Origin: Rhodopseudomonas faecalis
GTDB taxonomy: Bacteria; Pseudomonadota; Alphaproteobacteria; Rhizobiales; Xanthobacteraceae
Reading direction: 5' to 3'
NCBI RefSeq assembly: GCF_003217325.1
Contig: NZ_QJTI01000018.1
Coordinates: 1 to 64,000, forward strand
Length of the DNA stretch: 64,000 nt
Below, in pieces: positions 27,503 to 36,714 of this stretch; position 1 is the first letter of the stretch; each line of letters begins with the position of its first letter. The notes under the pieces were generated by a model. That model searched no databases and was not told the DNA's origin. It saw nothing but the letters and a program-made list of their open reading frames with translations. The position numbers and the translations under genes are program-made.

Positions 27503-28540
27503 ATGCAACTCGGCATGATCGGCCTGGGCCGAATGGGTGGCAACATCGTGCGCCGCCTGCTCGGCTCTGGCCATCATGCCGTGGTGTATGACAAGGACCC
27601 GCAGGCGGTCGCCGCGCTGGTCAGCGAAGGCGCACAAGGCGCCGCCTCGCTCGAACAATTGGTCCAGCAGCTCACCCCGCCGCGTGCGGTCTGGGTGATG
27701 CTGCCGGCCGGCGCCATCACCGAAACCACCATCGAACAACTCGGCCAGTTGCTGTCGCCCGATGACGTCGTCATCGATGGCGGCAACAGTTTTTGGCAGG
27801 ACGACATCCGCCGCGCCGCCGCGCTCGCCGAACGCGGCATCGGCTATGTCGATGTCGGCACCTCGGGCGGCGTCTGGGGCCTGCAGCGCGGCTATTGCAT
27901 GATGATCGGCGGCCCAAAACCGCTGGTCGACCGGCTCGATCCGATTTTCGCGGCGCTGGCGCCGGGCCGCGGCGAGATCGCCGCGACGCCGGAGCGTGAC
28001 GGCCGCGACCCGCGCGTCGAACAAGGTTTTTTGCACGCCGGCCCGGTCGGCGCCGGGCACTTCGTCAAGATGGTGCACAACGGCATCGAATACGGCCTGA
28101 TGCAGGCCTATGCCGAAGGCTTCGACATTCTGAAAAACGCCAATGCGCCGACGCTGCGCGAGGCGCATCGCTTCGATTTCGATCTCGCCGATATCGCCGA
28201 GGTGTGGCGGCGCGGCAGCGTGATCCCATCCTGGCTGCTCGATTTGATCGCGGCGGCCTTGGCGCGCAACGGCACGCTCGACGGCTATTCCGGCTTTGTC
28301 GAGGATTCCGGCGAAGGACGCTGGACCATCAACGCCGCGATCGACGAAGCGGTGCCGGCCGAAGTGCTGACCGCGGCGCTGTTCGCCCGGTTCCGCTCGC
28401 GGCGGGAACATACCTTCGCTGAAAAGATTCTCTCGGCAATGCGCGAGGGCTTTGGCGGCCACAAGGAGCCTTCGCAGCATCCCGACCCGGCGCAGCAGGC
28501 CGGGCCGGCCAAACTGAAGCCCAAGGAGGACCCGGTGTGA
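27503..28540 (+). CDS. gnd: 6-phosphogluconate dehydrogenase, decarboxylating (short GndA type)
   Basis: A 345-residue 6-phosphogluconate dehydrogenase converting 6-phosphogluconate to ribulose-5-phosphate with release of CO2. The N-terminal loop [15 protein letters not shown] binds the cofactor. The substrate motifs are [29 protein letters not shown] and [19 protein letters not shown] with the catalytic lysine. It is the short form of about 330 residues, lacking the long C-terminal tail of the E. coli enzyme; this group often prefers NAD (family knowledge). Its stop overlaps the zwf start, and its last codons carry the zwf ribosome site. Confidence 0.95.
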   Translation: MQLGMIGLGRMGGNIVRRLLGSGHHAVVYDKDPQAVAALVSEGAQGAASLEQLVQQLTPPRAVWVMLPAGAITETTIEQLGQLLSPDDVVIDGGNSFWQDDIRRAAALAERGIGYVDVGTSGGVWGLQRGYCMMIGGPKPLVDRLDPIFAALAPGRGEIAATPERDGRDPRVEQGFLHAGPVGAGHFVKMVHNGIEYGLMQAYAEGFDILKNANAPTLREAHRFDFDLADIAEVWRRGSVIPSWLLDLIAAALARNGTLDGYSGFVEDSGEGRWTINAAIDEAVPAEVLTAALFARFRSRREHTFAEKILSAMREGFGGHKEPSQHPDPAQQAGPAKLKPKEDPV

Positions 28541-30057
28541 CCGTGAGCACAGCCAGCACGTCGGCTCCCGATCGCTACGCGATGGTGATTTTCGGCGTCA
28601 CTGGCGACCTCACCCACCGGCTGGTGATCCCCGCACTGTACAATCTCGCCGAAGCCGGGCTCTTGCCCGAGACGTTTTGCGTGGTCGGCATCACCCGCAA
28701 GGAAATCGCGAGCGAGGAGCTGCGCGCCAGCCTGATGGACGGGCTGAAACGCTTCGCCACCCGCCCGGTGCGCCAGGACGTCGCCGACAAGCTACTCTAC
28801 TGCGTCACCGCGATCAGCGCCGATCCCAGCGATCCGCCATCATTCGACCGGCTGCGCGAACGGCTGGAAAAGCTGGAGGCGGCACGCCACACTGGCGGCA
28901 ATCGGCTGTTCTATCTTGCCACCCCGCCGGATGCGTTCGCGCCAATCAGCAGCGAACTCGGCCGCGCGGGCCTGCTGCGCGAGGATCAAGGCGCGTGGCG
29001 CCGGCTGGTGGTGGAAAAGCCGTTCGGCACCGACCTCGCCTCCGCCAAGGCGCTGAATGCGCATCTGCTGGGTCTCGTGCCCGAGCACGAGCTGTACCGG
29101 ATCGATCACTATCTCGGCAAAGAGACGGTGCAGAACATTTTGGTGATGCGCTTTGCCAACGGCATGTTCGAGCCGATCTGGAATCGCGATCACATCGATC
29201 ACGTGCAAATCACCGTCGCCGAAACGCTCGGCGTCGGCCATCGCGGCAGCTTTTACGACGCCACCGGCGCGCTGCGCGACATGGTGCCCAACCATCTGTT
29301 CCAGTTGCTATCGCTGGTGGCGATGGAGCCGCCCTCGCAGTTCAACGCCCATGCGGTGCGCACCGCCAAATCCGCGGTGCTGTCGGCGATCCAGATTCCG
29401 AGCGAGCATGACGCGCTCGCCAATTCGGTGCGTGGCCAATATAGCGCCGGCCAGATCGGCGACACCACGATCGAGGACTATCGCAAGTCGCGCAATGTCA
29501 GCCCGAACTCGACCACCGAGACCTATGCGGCGCTGAAGCTGAATATCGACAATTGGCGCTGGGCCGGCGTGCCGTTCTATCTGCGCACCGGCAAGGCGCT
29601 CGGCGCCAAGCGCACGGAAGTGGCGATCAAGTTCAAGCAGGCGCCGTTTGCGATGTTCCGCTGCACCCCGGTGCAGCAATTGTCGCAAAACTATCTGGTG
29701 ATCGGCATCGAACCCGCCGAAAGCATCTCGCTGCAATTCAACTCAAAAATCCCGGGGCCGCAGATCGCGATCGACGGCGTCGAGATGACGTTCCGCTACA
29801 AGGACTATTTTAAGGTCGCGCCCTCCACCGGCTATGAGACGCTGATCCATGATTGCATGATCGGCGACAACATCCTGTTTCAGCGCGCCGACGCGATCGA
29901 AGCCGGCTGGGCGGCGGTGCAGCCATTTCTCGATGGCTGGCGCAAGGCCGGCGCCGACGGCCTGCAAATCTATCCTGCCGGCAGCAACGGCCCGGCCGAC
30001 GCCGACGCGCTGCTCGCGCGCGATGGCCGCTCCTGGCGCGAGCCGCTGGTGCGATGA
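28537..30057 (+). CDS. zwf: Glucose-6-phosphate 1-dehydrogenase
   Basis: A 506-residue glucose-6-phosphate dehydrogenase, first enzyme of the oxidative pentose-phosphate and Entner–Doudoroff routes and a main NADPH source. The cofactor loop is GVTGDLT (20–26), where Thr replaces the commoner Ala; EKPFGTD follows, and the active-site signature is RIDHYLGKE (188–196). The GTG start overlaps the gnd stop (GTGTGA) and has a near-perfect AAGGAGG 8 bases upstream. It ends in ATGA overlap with pgl, so the whole operon is translationally coupled. Confidence 0.96.
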   Translation: MTVSTASTSAPDRYAMVIFGVTGDLTHRLVIPALYNLAEAGLLPETFCVVGITRKEIASEELRASLMDGLKRFATRPVRQDVADKLLYCVTAISADPSDPPSFDRLRERLEKLEAARHTGGNRLFYLATPPDAFAPISSELGRAGLLREDQGAWRRLVVEKPFGTDLASAKALNAHLLGLVPEHELYRIDHYLGKETVQNILVMRFANGMFEPIWNRDHIDHVQITVAETLGVGHRGSFYDATGALRDMVPNHLFQLLSLVAMEPPSQFNAHAVRTAKSAVLSAIQIPSEHDALANSVRGQYSAGQIGDTTIEDYRKSRNVSPNSTTETYAALKLNIDNWRWAGVPFYLRTGKALGAKRTEVAIKFKQAPFAMFRCTPVQQLSQNYLVIGIEPAESISLQFNSKIPGPQIAIDGVEMTFRYKDYFKVAPSTGYETLIHDCMIGDNILFQRADAIEAGWAAVQPFLDGWRKAGADGLQIYPAGSNGPADADALLARDGRSWREPLVR

Positions 30058-30794
30058 CCAGCCGTGCCCGCGAGATCATCGTTGCCGATGACAGCGAAGC
30101 ACTGGCGCGGATCGCCGCGCAGCATCTGCTGCACCGGATCGCGCAGCAGCCCCAGCGCGTGGCAATTTGCCTGACGGGCGGCTCCGGGCCGAGCCGGCTG
30201 TACCAGCTGCTGGCCGGTGAATTCGCAGCCTCGATCCCCTGGCCGCGCGTGCATTGGTTCATCGGCGACGAACGGTTCGTGCCACCCGATGATCCGCTCA
30301 GCAACATGGGCGTAGCGCGCCGCGCCTTTCTGGATGGTCGCGCGCCGCCGGGTCACATCCACCCGATGCCGACCGACGCCGCGACGCCGGATGCCGTCGC
30401 CCGTCGCTATCAAGATGAACTGCAAAACTTCTACGGTGCCGCGCAGCTTGCGCCGGCGCGGCCGCTGTTCGATCTGACCTTGATGGGCATTGGCCCGGAC
30501 GGCCACACCGCATCGCTGTTTCCGGAAGCGCCGGCGCTGGCCGAAACCTCGCGCTGGGTGGTTGGCGTCGAACACGCCGCGGTGCCGCCGCTGGTGCCGC
30601 GCGTCACGCTGACGCTGCCGGCGCTGGCCGCGAGCCGCGAGCTGCTGTTTCTGGCCGGCGGCGCCGCCAAGCGCGAGATCATCACGCGGCTGCGCGCCGG
30701 CGCCGATCTGCCCGCGGCGCGCGCCCGTGCTCTTGATGGCGACACCGTGTGGCTGATCGATCGCGCCGCCGCCGGGACAGCGCGCGATGCGTGA
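30054..30794 (+). CDS. pgl: 6-phosphogluconolactonase
   Basis: A 246-residue DevB/SOL-type lactonase hydrolysing 6-phosphogluconolactone to 6-phosphogluconate. It shows the glucosamine-6-phosphate isomerase-like fold: CLTGGSGPSRLYQ, WFIGDERFVPPDDPLSN and the catalytic LMGIGPDGHTASLFP. The ATG overlaps the zwf stop (ATGA), although the frame is open upstream inside zwf. It closes the operon; the convergent GH15 gene ends 9 bases away with no visible terminator hairpin between them. Confidence 0.95.
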   Translation: MTSRAREIIVADDSEALARIAAQHLLHRIAQQPQRVAICLTGGSGPSRLYQLLAGEFAASIPWPRVHWFIGDERFVPPDDPLSNMGVARRAFLDGRAPPGHIHPMPTDAATPDAVARRYQDELQNFYGAAQLAPARPLFDLTLMGIGPDGHTASLFPEAPALAETSRWVVGVEHAAVPPLVPRVTLTLPALAASRELLFLAGGAAKREIITRLRAGADLPAARARALDGDTVWLIDRAAAGTARDA

Positions 30795-30803
30795 CGCGCC
30801 GCG

Positions 30804-32603
30804 CTACTTCACGCGCTGGATTGCCGGCTTGTCCTTGGCCTTCTGCACCGCGGTCAGATTCTGCGCGGTGTTGATCAGCGCGATATGGGTCAGCGCCTGC
30901 GGAAAGTTGCCGGTCTGGCGGCGCGCGTCCGGGTCGTATTCCTCAGCAAACAGCCCGAGATCATTGGCAACCCCGACCACGCGGTCGAACAGCGCTTTCG
31001 CCTTGTCGACCTCGCCCGACAGCAGAAAGGCGTCAGCCAGCCACAGGCTGCATGCCAGAAACGCGCCCTCCGCCGGCTGCGGCTCGCAGGTTTCGCGCGG
31101 ATCGTGACGCAGCACGAAGCCATCGCGCATCAAGCCGTTCTCGATCGCCGCGAGCGTGCCCTGTACCCGCGGGTCCGACACCGGCAAAAACCCGACCGCC
31201 GGCAGCAGCAGCACGCTGGCATCCAGCATCTGCGATCCATAGGACTCAGTGAACGCATTCTGCTTGGGGTCAAAGCCGCGCTCGCACACGTCGCGATGGA
31301 TGGTGTCGCGCACCTGCTTCCAGCGCTCGACCGGCGCTTTCAGCTGAAAGCGCTCCGCGCTCTTGATGCCGCGATCAAACGCCACCCAGGTCATCACCTT
31401 CGACGACACGTAATGCTTGCCCGGCCCGCGCCGCTCCCAGATGCCGCTGTCCGGCTGCCGCCAGATCGATTCCAGATGTTCCAGGATCGCGCGTTCCAGT
31501 GCCCAGGACTCTCCGTCGAGCCGCAGATCGGCCATGCGCCACTGATGAAACACGTCGATCAGCTCGCCATAGACGTCGAGCTGCAACTGATCGTGCGCAG
31601 CATTGCCGATCCGCACCGGCTGCGCGCCTTCATAGCCGGGCAGCCAATCGGCCTCCCATTCCAGCAGCCGGCGCTCGCCCATGATGCCGTACATGATCTG
31701 CATATTGGCGGGCGAGCCGGCCACCGCGCGCAGCAGCCAATGATGCCAGGCCGAGGCTTCCTCGGTGTAGCCGGAATCCATCAGCGCCAGCAGCGTGAAG
31801 GTCGCGTCGCGCAGCCAGCAGAACCGATAGTCCCAATTGCGCGAGCCGCCGAGCTTTTCCGGCAGCGAGGTGGTCGGCGCGGCGACGATGCCGCCGCTCG
31901 GCGCATAGGTCAGCGCCTTCAGCGTGATCAGCGAGCGCATCACCAGCTCGCGATATTCGCCGCGATAGCTGCAGCGACCGGCCCATTCCAGCCAGAACGC
32001 CTCGGTGTCGAGCAGCGCGTGTTCGGGATCGATCGGGTCCGGCACCGCTAGATGCGAACGCGCGTAACTCAGCGCAAACGGCACCGACTCGCCGGCCATC
32101 ACTTCGAAATCGGCAACCGTGGTCAGCCCCTCGCCATGGGTATCGACCGGCGTACGCAGCACGGTCATATCCGGGCCACAGATCGCCAGCAGCGCGCCAC
32201 CATCGGTACGCTTCACCCAGGGCACATTGGCGCCGAAGCCGAAGCGGATGATCAGCTCCATGCGCATGCGCACCCGGCCGCGCTCGCCGCGCACGATCCG
32301 CACCAGATCGGACACCTCCCCGCGCGGCGGCATGAAATCGATCAGCGTCACCGCGCCGTCATCGGTCTCAAAGCGCGTTTCCAGGATCAAGGTATCGCCG
32401 CGATAGCGCCTGGTGCAGCTCCGGGTCGCGCCATGCGGTGCCAGTTGCCAGCGGCCGTGCTCGCGGCCGCCGAGCAGCGCGGCAAAACAGGCTTCGGAAT
32501 CGAACGCTGGCCAACACAGCCAATCGACCGAGCCATCGCGGCAGACCAAAGCTGCGGTCTCGCAATCGCCGATCAGCGCGTAATCTTCGATCAATCCCGG
32601 CAC
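30804..32603 (-). CDS. GH15 glucoamylase/trehalase-like glycoside hydrolase
   Basis: A 599-residue GH15 protein with an N-terminal beta-sandwich (about 1–210) and a C-terminal (alpha/alpha)6 barrel. Barrel motifs are RNWDYRFCWLRDA (255–267) and the expected catalytic acid and base glutamates E390 in DSGIWERRG and E554/E555 in FAEEYDP. There is no signal peptide, so it acts in the cytoplasm on glucan ends or on trehalose. Mycobacterial members of this group are trehalases, and the location in a trehalose/glucan cluster leaves both options open. The GTG start lies 4 bases after the malQ stop, so it is cotranscribed with malQ. Confidence 0.9.
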   Translation of the reverse strand: MPGLIEDYALIGDCETAALVCRDGSVDWLCWPAFDSEACFAALLGGREHGRWQLAPHGATRSCTRRYRGDTLILETRFETDDGAVTLIDFMPPRGEVSDLVRIVRGERGRVRMRMELIIRFGFGANVPWVKRTDGGALLAICGPDMTVLRTPVDTHGEGLTTVADFEVMAGESVPFALSYARSHLAVPDPIDPEHALLDTEAFWLEWAGRCSYRGEYRELVMRSLITLKALTYAPSGGIVAAPTTSLPEKLGGSRNWDYRFCWLRDATFTLLALMDSGYTEEASAWHHWLLRAVAGSPANMQIMYGIMGERRLLEWEADWLPGYEGAQPVRIGNAAHDQLQLDVYGELIDVFHQWRMADLRLDGESWALERAILEHLESIWRQPDSGIWERRGPGKHYVSSKVMTWVAFDRGIKSAERFQLKAPVERWKQVRDTIHRDVCERGFDPKQNAFTESYGSQMLDASVLLLPAVGFLPVSDPRVQGTLAAIENGLMRDGFVLRHDPRETCEPQPAEGAFLACSLWLADAFLLSGEVDKAKALFDRVVGVANDLGLFAEEYDPDARRQTGNFPQALTHIALINTAQNLTAVQKAKDKPAIQRVK

Positions 32604-32607
32604 GCGA

Positions 32608-34587
32608 TCACCGCCCGACTATGCGCCCGGCGGTGGCGTCCTGCAGGGCCTGTCGATCGATCGCCGCCGCGATCTCGCTCAGCTCAACCGGCAGCCGACG
32701 CCGCCAATTCGGGTGTTCGTCAATCGTGCCCGGCACGTTGGGCTGATCGGCGACTTTCAGCAGATCCTCCAGCGAGATTGCCAACAGCCGCGAGCGGGTG
32801 CGCGCCATGAACCGCGTCACGGCGTAGAAATCGTTGCTGTCGATTGCCTCATGGCGCAGCACATTGTCGAGCATGCCGAGCGCGTGCCAGCGCGCGTCAT
32901 CGCTTTCGCCGGGATCGATGCCGACCGAGCGCTTGAAATGCAGATCGGCAAAACCGCGCCAGCCGGCGAAGGTGGCGAGATCGTGGGTGTTGAAGGTCAC
33001 CAGCGCGTCGGCCGGGTAGCGATCGACCGAGCGGAACGAGCCGTCGTCGTCGCGCTCAAAGATCATCACGCGATACGACCAGATGCCCCAATCGGCGAGC
33101 CGTTCACGAAAACCATCCGGCACCGTGCCAAGGTCTTCGCCGATCACCACGCAGCGCTGCGCCTGGCTCTCGAGCGCCGTGACCGCGAGCAACGCCTCGA
33201 ATGGCATCGCCGCATAGGCGCCATTGTCGGCGCGATAGCCATGCGGCACCAGATAGAGCCGTTTCAGCCCGAGCACATGGTCGAGCCGGATCGCGCCGGC
33301 ATAGCGCATCGAGGCCGCCAGCATGGCGCGATAGGGCTCGAACGCCCTCGCCTCCAGCCCCGCGGCGTTGAAGCCGGCGAGACCCCAATCCTGGCCCGCG
33401 GTGTTGAGCTGATCGGGCGGCGCGCCGACGCCGAGTTTGCGCGAAATCGCGATCTGCTCATTCCAGGCATCAAAGCCATTGCTCTGCACGCCGACCGCCA
33501 CGTCGAGATAAAGCCCGACCGGCATGCCGCGGCGCTCGGCTTCAAGCTGGCAGTCCTGTAGCTGCTGGTGCGCGCACCATTGCACATATTCGACAAACGC
33601 CACCGCATCGCTGTGCTCGCCGCTGGCAAACGCCGCGCATTGCGCATCGTCCGGCCGCCGCCACACCTCCGGCCATTCCCACCAGGGCGTGCCGAACTGA
33701 TGGCGCAGCACTTCAAAACAGGCAAAGCGCGTCAGCAGCGCGCCGCGCTCGCGCCGAAACGCCGCGAACGCCTCGGTGCGCGCCGGATCGACACCCCTAC
33801 GAAACGCCGCAAACGCCGCGCGCAAGCCGCGCCATTTCAGCTCGGCAACCTCGCGATAGCGGATCATGTCGCTGGCGCGCAGCTCGCCGAGCAGCGTTTC
33901 GATCTCATCGAGCGTGGAACGCGGCAATTCCGGCAGTTTGGCGACATCGATATAGAGCGCGTTCAGGAACAGGCGGCTGTTCGGCGAGTACGGGCTGCAA
34001 TCCTGCGGCCGATCATCAAACAGCGCATGCAGCGGATTGAGGCCGATGCCCGCGGCGCCAAGCTCGGCGGCGAGCGCGATCAGGTCGGCAAGATCGCTGA
34101 AATCGCCCATGCCCCAATTGCGCTGTGAGCGCACGCTATAGAGCTGCACCGATAGCAGCCAGCCGCGATCGAACGCACCACCAAACGCGCGCGCCGGCGC
34201 CACGATCACAGGCACCTGCTCGCACGTGCCGGCGGCATCGCGCAGATCGAGCTGGTAGAGCCCCTCGGCCAGCCCTTGCGGCCCGGCCCAATGGCGCTCG
34301 ACGCATTCGCCGGTGGCCCGCACACACTCATGCTGAAGAAGCCGCCAATGCACCGGCAATTGCGCGGTAGCAGTTAGTTCGGCGCGCAGCTCGCCGCCCC
34401 GCGCCACCAGCACTGTGCCAAGCAGCGGTTTTGGCTGCGGCTGCGGAATGGCATCGACGATCGCCGCCAGCGCTGCGGGAGCGGTGACACGGTGCTGTCC
34501 TTGCCCGTCATAAAACTCCGGCGAAATTCCGAGTTCGGCGGCTCTGGCGAAAGTGTCCATTCGATCTGCTGTTTCGTCGCGCGACAT
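32608..34587 (-). CDS. malQ: 4-alpha-glucanotransferase (amylomaltase)
   Basis: A 659-residue GH77 disproportionating enzyme transferring maltodextrin segments between glucan chains. An N-terminal extension of about 140 residues, typical of proteobacterial MalQ, precedes the barrel. Catalytic segments are IRLDHVLGLKR (nucleophile Asp), VIGEDLGTVPD (acid Glu) and NTHDLATFAG. The ATG at 34587 has no clear ribosome site; an in-frame ATG at 34560 is a possible alternative. It is the first gene of the malQ–GH15 pair and is preceded by an exact EcfG-type promoter whose -35 box abuts that of the divergent glgE promoter. Confidence 0.95.
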   Translation of the reverse strand: MSRDETADRMDTFARAAELGISPEFYDGQGQHRVTAPAALAAIVDAIPQPQPKPLLGTVLVARGGELRAELTATAQLPVHWRLLQHECVRATGECVERHWAGPQGLAEGLYQLDLRDAAGTCEQVPVIVAPARAFGGAFDRGWLLSVQLYSVRSQRNWGMGDFSDLADLIALAAELGAAGIGLNPLHALFDDRPQDCSPYSPNSRLFLNALYIDVAKLPELPRSTLDEIETLLGELRASDMIRYREVAELKWRGLRAAFAAFRRGVDPARTEAFAAFRRERGALLTRFACFEVLRHQFGTPWWEWPEVWRRPDDAQCAAFASGEHSDAVAFVEYVQWCAHQQLQDCQLEAERRGMPVGLYLDVAVGVQSNGFDAWNEQIAISRKLGVGAPPDQLNTAGQDWGLAGFNAAGLEARAFEPYRAMLAASMRYAGAIRLDHVLGLKRLYLVPHGYRADNGAYAAMPFEALLAVTALESQAQRCVVIGEDLGTVPDGFRERLADWGIWSYRVMIFERDDDGSFRSVDRYPADALVTFNTHDLATFAGWRGFADLHFKRSVGIDPGESDDARWHALGMLDNVLRHEAIDSNDFYAVTRFMARTRSRLLAISLEDLLKVADQPNVPGTIDEHPNWRRRLPVELSEIAAAIDRQALQDATAGRIVGR

Positions 34588-34635
34588 AGCGACGCTGGAA
34601 GGGATTTGGCGTGATGCAGCAGGCGGAAGGCCGGT

Positions 34636-34660
34636 AACGCCGCAATCGCGGCTGAGTTCC
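34636..34660 (-). promoter_or_regulatory. EcfG-type promoter for malQ–GH15
   Basis: On the minus strand GGAAC (34660–34656), 16 bases, CGTT (34639–34636). Exact consensus match, about 50 bases before the malQ start. The -35 box is back to back with that of the rightward glgE promoter: the plus strand reads GTTCCGGGAAC at 34656–34666. Confidence 0.72.
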
Positions 34661-34661
34661 G

Positions 34662-34687
34662 GGAACCAACTGCGGTGATCAAGAGTT
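34662..34687 (+). promoter_or_regulatory. EcfG-type promoter for glgE–treS–glgB–glgX
   Basis: GGAAC (34662–34666), 17 bases, AGTT (34684–34687). One mismatch, in the least conserved -10 base, from the EcfG consensus. It lies about 75–95 bases before glgE, diverging from the malQ promoter with only one base between the two -35 boxes. Confidence 0.6.
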
Positions 34688-34761
34688 TCTAGTGGTGTCG
34701 GGCGGGGGCCCTCCAGTCATGGGTCGGAACATCTTGTTTGCTCCACATATTTGGCATCACC

Positions 34762-36714
34762 GTGAATAAAACAACCCAAACCATGATCAGCCCCGCGCTG
34801 GGTGGGGCGTTTCACATCGAAGCCATCCATCCTTTGGTCGATGGCGGCCGCTTTCCGGTCAAGCGTATCGTCGGCGAACCGATCGAGGTCGAGGCCGACA
34901 TTTATCGCGACGGCCACGACATCATCGCCGCAGCGCTGCTGTGGCGGCGCGAAGTCGATCGCGATTGGCAGCGCGTGCCGATGCAGCACGACGTCAATGA
35001 CCGCTGGCACGGCCAGTTCGTGCCCTGCCAGCTTGGCCGTCATCTTTATGCCATCGAGGCCTGGACCGATCAGTTTGCCACCTGGCGCCATGGTTTTGAG
35101 CTGAAGCTGAACGCCGGCCAGGACGTCTCCCTCGACGCGCTGGAAGGCGCCGAACTGCTGTCGCGCACCGCGGCCAGCGACCAAGTCGGTGCCGTGATCC
35201 AGCGCCAATGCCAGCTTTTTCTGGAATCCGGTGATTATCAGGCCCTGCTGGCGCCGGAACTGATGGCGGCGATGGCGCTGGCCCAGCCGCGCCCCGACCT
35301 GACCCGCTCGCCCGCACTGCCGCTGATGGTGGACCGGCCGCGCGCCCGCGCCGGCGCCTGGTATGAAATGGTGCCGCGCAGCCAGGGCCGCACGCCCGGC
35401 CAGCACGGCACGTTCCGCGATTGCATCGCGCGGCTGCCCGATATCGCGGCGATGGGCTTTGACGTGCTCTATCTCACGCCGATCCACCCTATCGGCCGTA
35501 CCAACCGCAAGGGCCGTAACAATGCGCTCGCCGCAGCGCCCGGCGATCCCGGCAGCTTCTATGCGATCGGTTCGGCCGAAGGCGGCCATGACGCCGTGCA
35601 TCCGGAACTCGGCACCATCGAGGATTTCCGCGCTTTGGTCGCCGCGTGCCGCACGGTCAATCTCGAGGTCGCACTCGACATCGCGGTGCAGTGCTCGCCC
35701 GATCACCCGTGGCTGCGGCAACACCCAAACTGGTTCCGCCGCCGGCCGGACGGCAGCATGCGTTTTGCCGAAAACCCGCCCAAGAAATACGAAGACATCG
35801 TCAATCCGGATTTTGCCTGCGACGACGCCGGTTCGCTCTGGAATGCGCTGCGCGACGTGCTGCTGTTCTGGGTGGCCGAGGGCGTCAGCATTTTCCGCAT
35901 CGACAATCCGCACACCAAACCATTCCGGTTCTGGGAATGGCTGATCCGCGAGGTGCAATTGCGCCACCCGGATGTGATCTTTCTCGCGGAAGCCTTCACC
36001 CGGCCGAAATTGATGAAGGGGCTGGCCAAGCTCGGCTTCACGCAGTCCTACACTTATTTCACCTGGCGGGTGCAGAAGTGGGAAATCGAACAATATCTGC
36101 GCGAATTGACCGGCGTGCCGGAGCGGGACTTTTTTCGTCCGAACTTCTTCGTCAATACGCCAGACATCCTGCCCTTTCATCTGCAAAGCGGTGAGCCCTG
36201 GGTGTTCAAGGCCCGCTTGGCGCTGGCTGCGACGCTGTCAGCAAGCTACGGCATCTATAACGGTTTTGAGCTACTCGAACACCGGCCGATCCCCGGACGA
36301 GAAGAATATCTCGATTCCGAAAAATACGAGATCAAGGTGCGCGACTGGGATCAGCCCGGCCACCTGAAATCCTATATCCGCGATCTCAATCAGGCGCGGC
36401 GCCGCCATCCGGCGCTGCTGCAAACCAATGATCTTCGTTTTGTCGAGATCAACGACGAGCATGTGATCGGCTTCATCAAGCGTTCGCTCGACGGCCGCAA
36501 CACGGTCGGGGTGGCGATCGCGCTGTCGGGCGAGGTCCATGACGTCTGGTTCCCGCTCGGCGACACGCTGGTCGAGGTCGGCGGCGAATTGAAACCGCCG
36601 GTCGCGGTGGAAAATCTGATCACCGGCGAACGCCTGCCGGTGCAGTGGGGCGGCCTTCAGCTACGCATCGATCCGGCCCGTGACCCCGCTTTGCTGTTTC
36701 AATGTCTGGCTTGA
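34762..36714 (+). CDS. glgE: Alpha-1,4-glucan:maltose-1-phosphate maltosyltransferase
   Basis: About 650 residues, GH13 subfamily 3. GlgE transfers maltose from maltose-1-phosphate to the non-reducing end of alpha-1,4-glucan, an ADP-glucose-independent route to glycogen. An N-terminal domain (VDGGRFPVKRIVGEPIEVEAD) precedes the barrel with YLTPIHPIGRTNRKG, the nucleophile in FRIDNPHTKPF, the acid in FLAEAFTRPKLM and FVNTPDILPFH. The start is uncertain: GTG at 34762 gives MNKTTQT, ATG at 34783 gives MISPALG, and a TTG at 34738 is also in frame; none has a good ribosome site. It is followed by treS–maltokinase with a 13-base overlap, so product and substrate enzymes are coupled. Confidence 0.95.
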   Translation: MNKTTQTMISPALGGAFHIEAIHPLVDGGRFPVKRIVGEPIEVEADIYRDGHDIIAAALLWRREVDRDWQRVPMQHDVNDRWHGQFVPCQLGRHLYAIEAWTDQFATWRHGFELKLNAGQDVSLDALEGAELLSRTAASDQVGAVIQRQCQLFLESGDYQALLAPELMAAMALAQPRPDLTRSPALPLMVDRPRARAGAWYEMVPRSQGRTPGQHGTFRDCIARLPDIAAMGFDVLYLTPIHPIGRTNRKGRNNALAAAPGDPGSFYAIGSAEGGHDAVHPELGTIEDFRALVAACRTVNLEVALDIAVQCSPDHPWLRQHPNWFRRRPDGSMRFAENPPKKYEDIVNPDFACDDAGSLWNALRDVLLFWVAEGVSIFRIDNPHTKPFRFWEWLIREVQLRHPDVIFLAEAFTRPKLMKGLAKLGFTQSYTYFTWRVQKWEIEQYLRELTGVPERDFFRPNFFVNTPDILPFHLQSGEPWVFKARLALAATLSASYGIYNGFELLEHRPIPGREEYLDSEKYEIKVRDWDQPGHLKSYIRDLNQARRRHPALLQTNDLRFVEINDEHVIGFIKRSLDGRNTVGVAIALSGEVHDVWFPLGDTLVEVGGELKPPVAVENLITGERLPVQWGGLQLRIDPARDPALLFQCLA

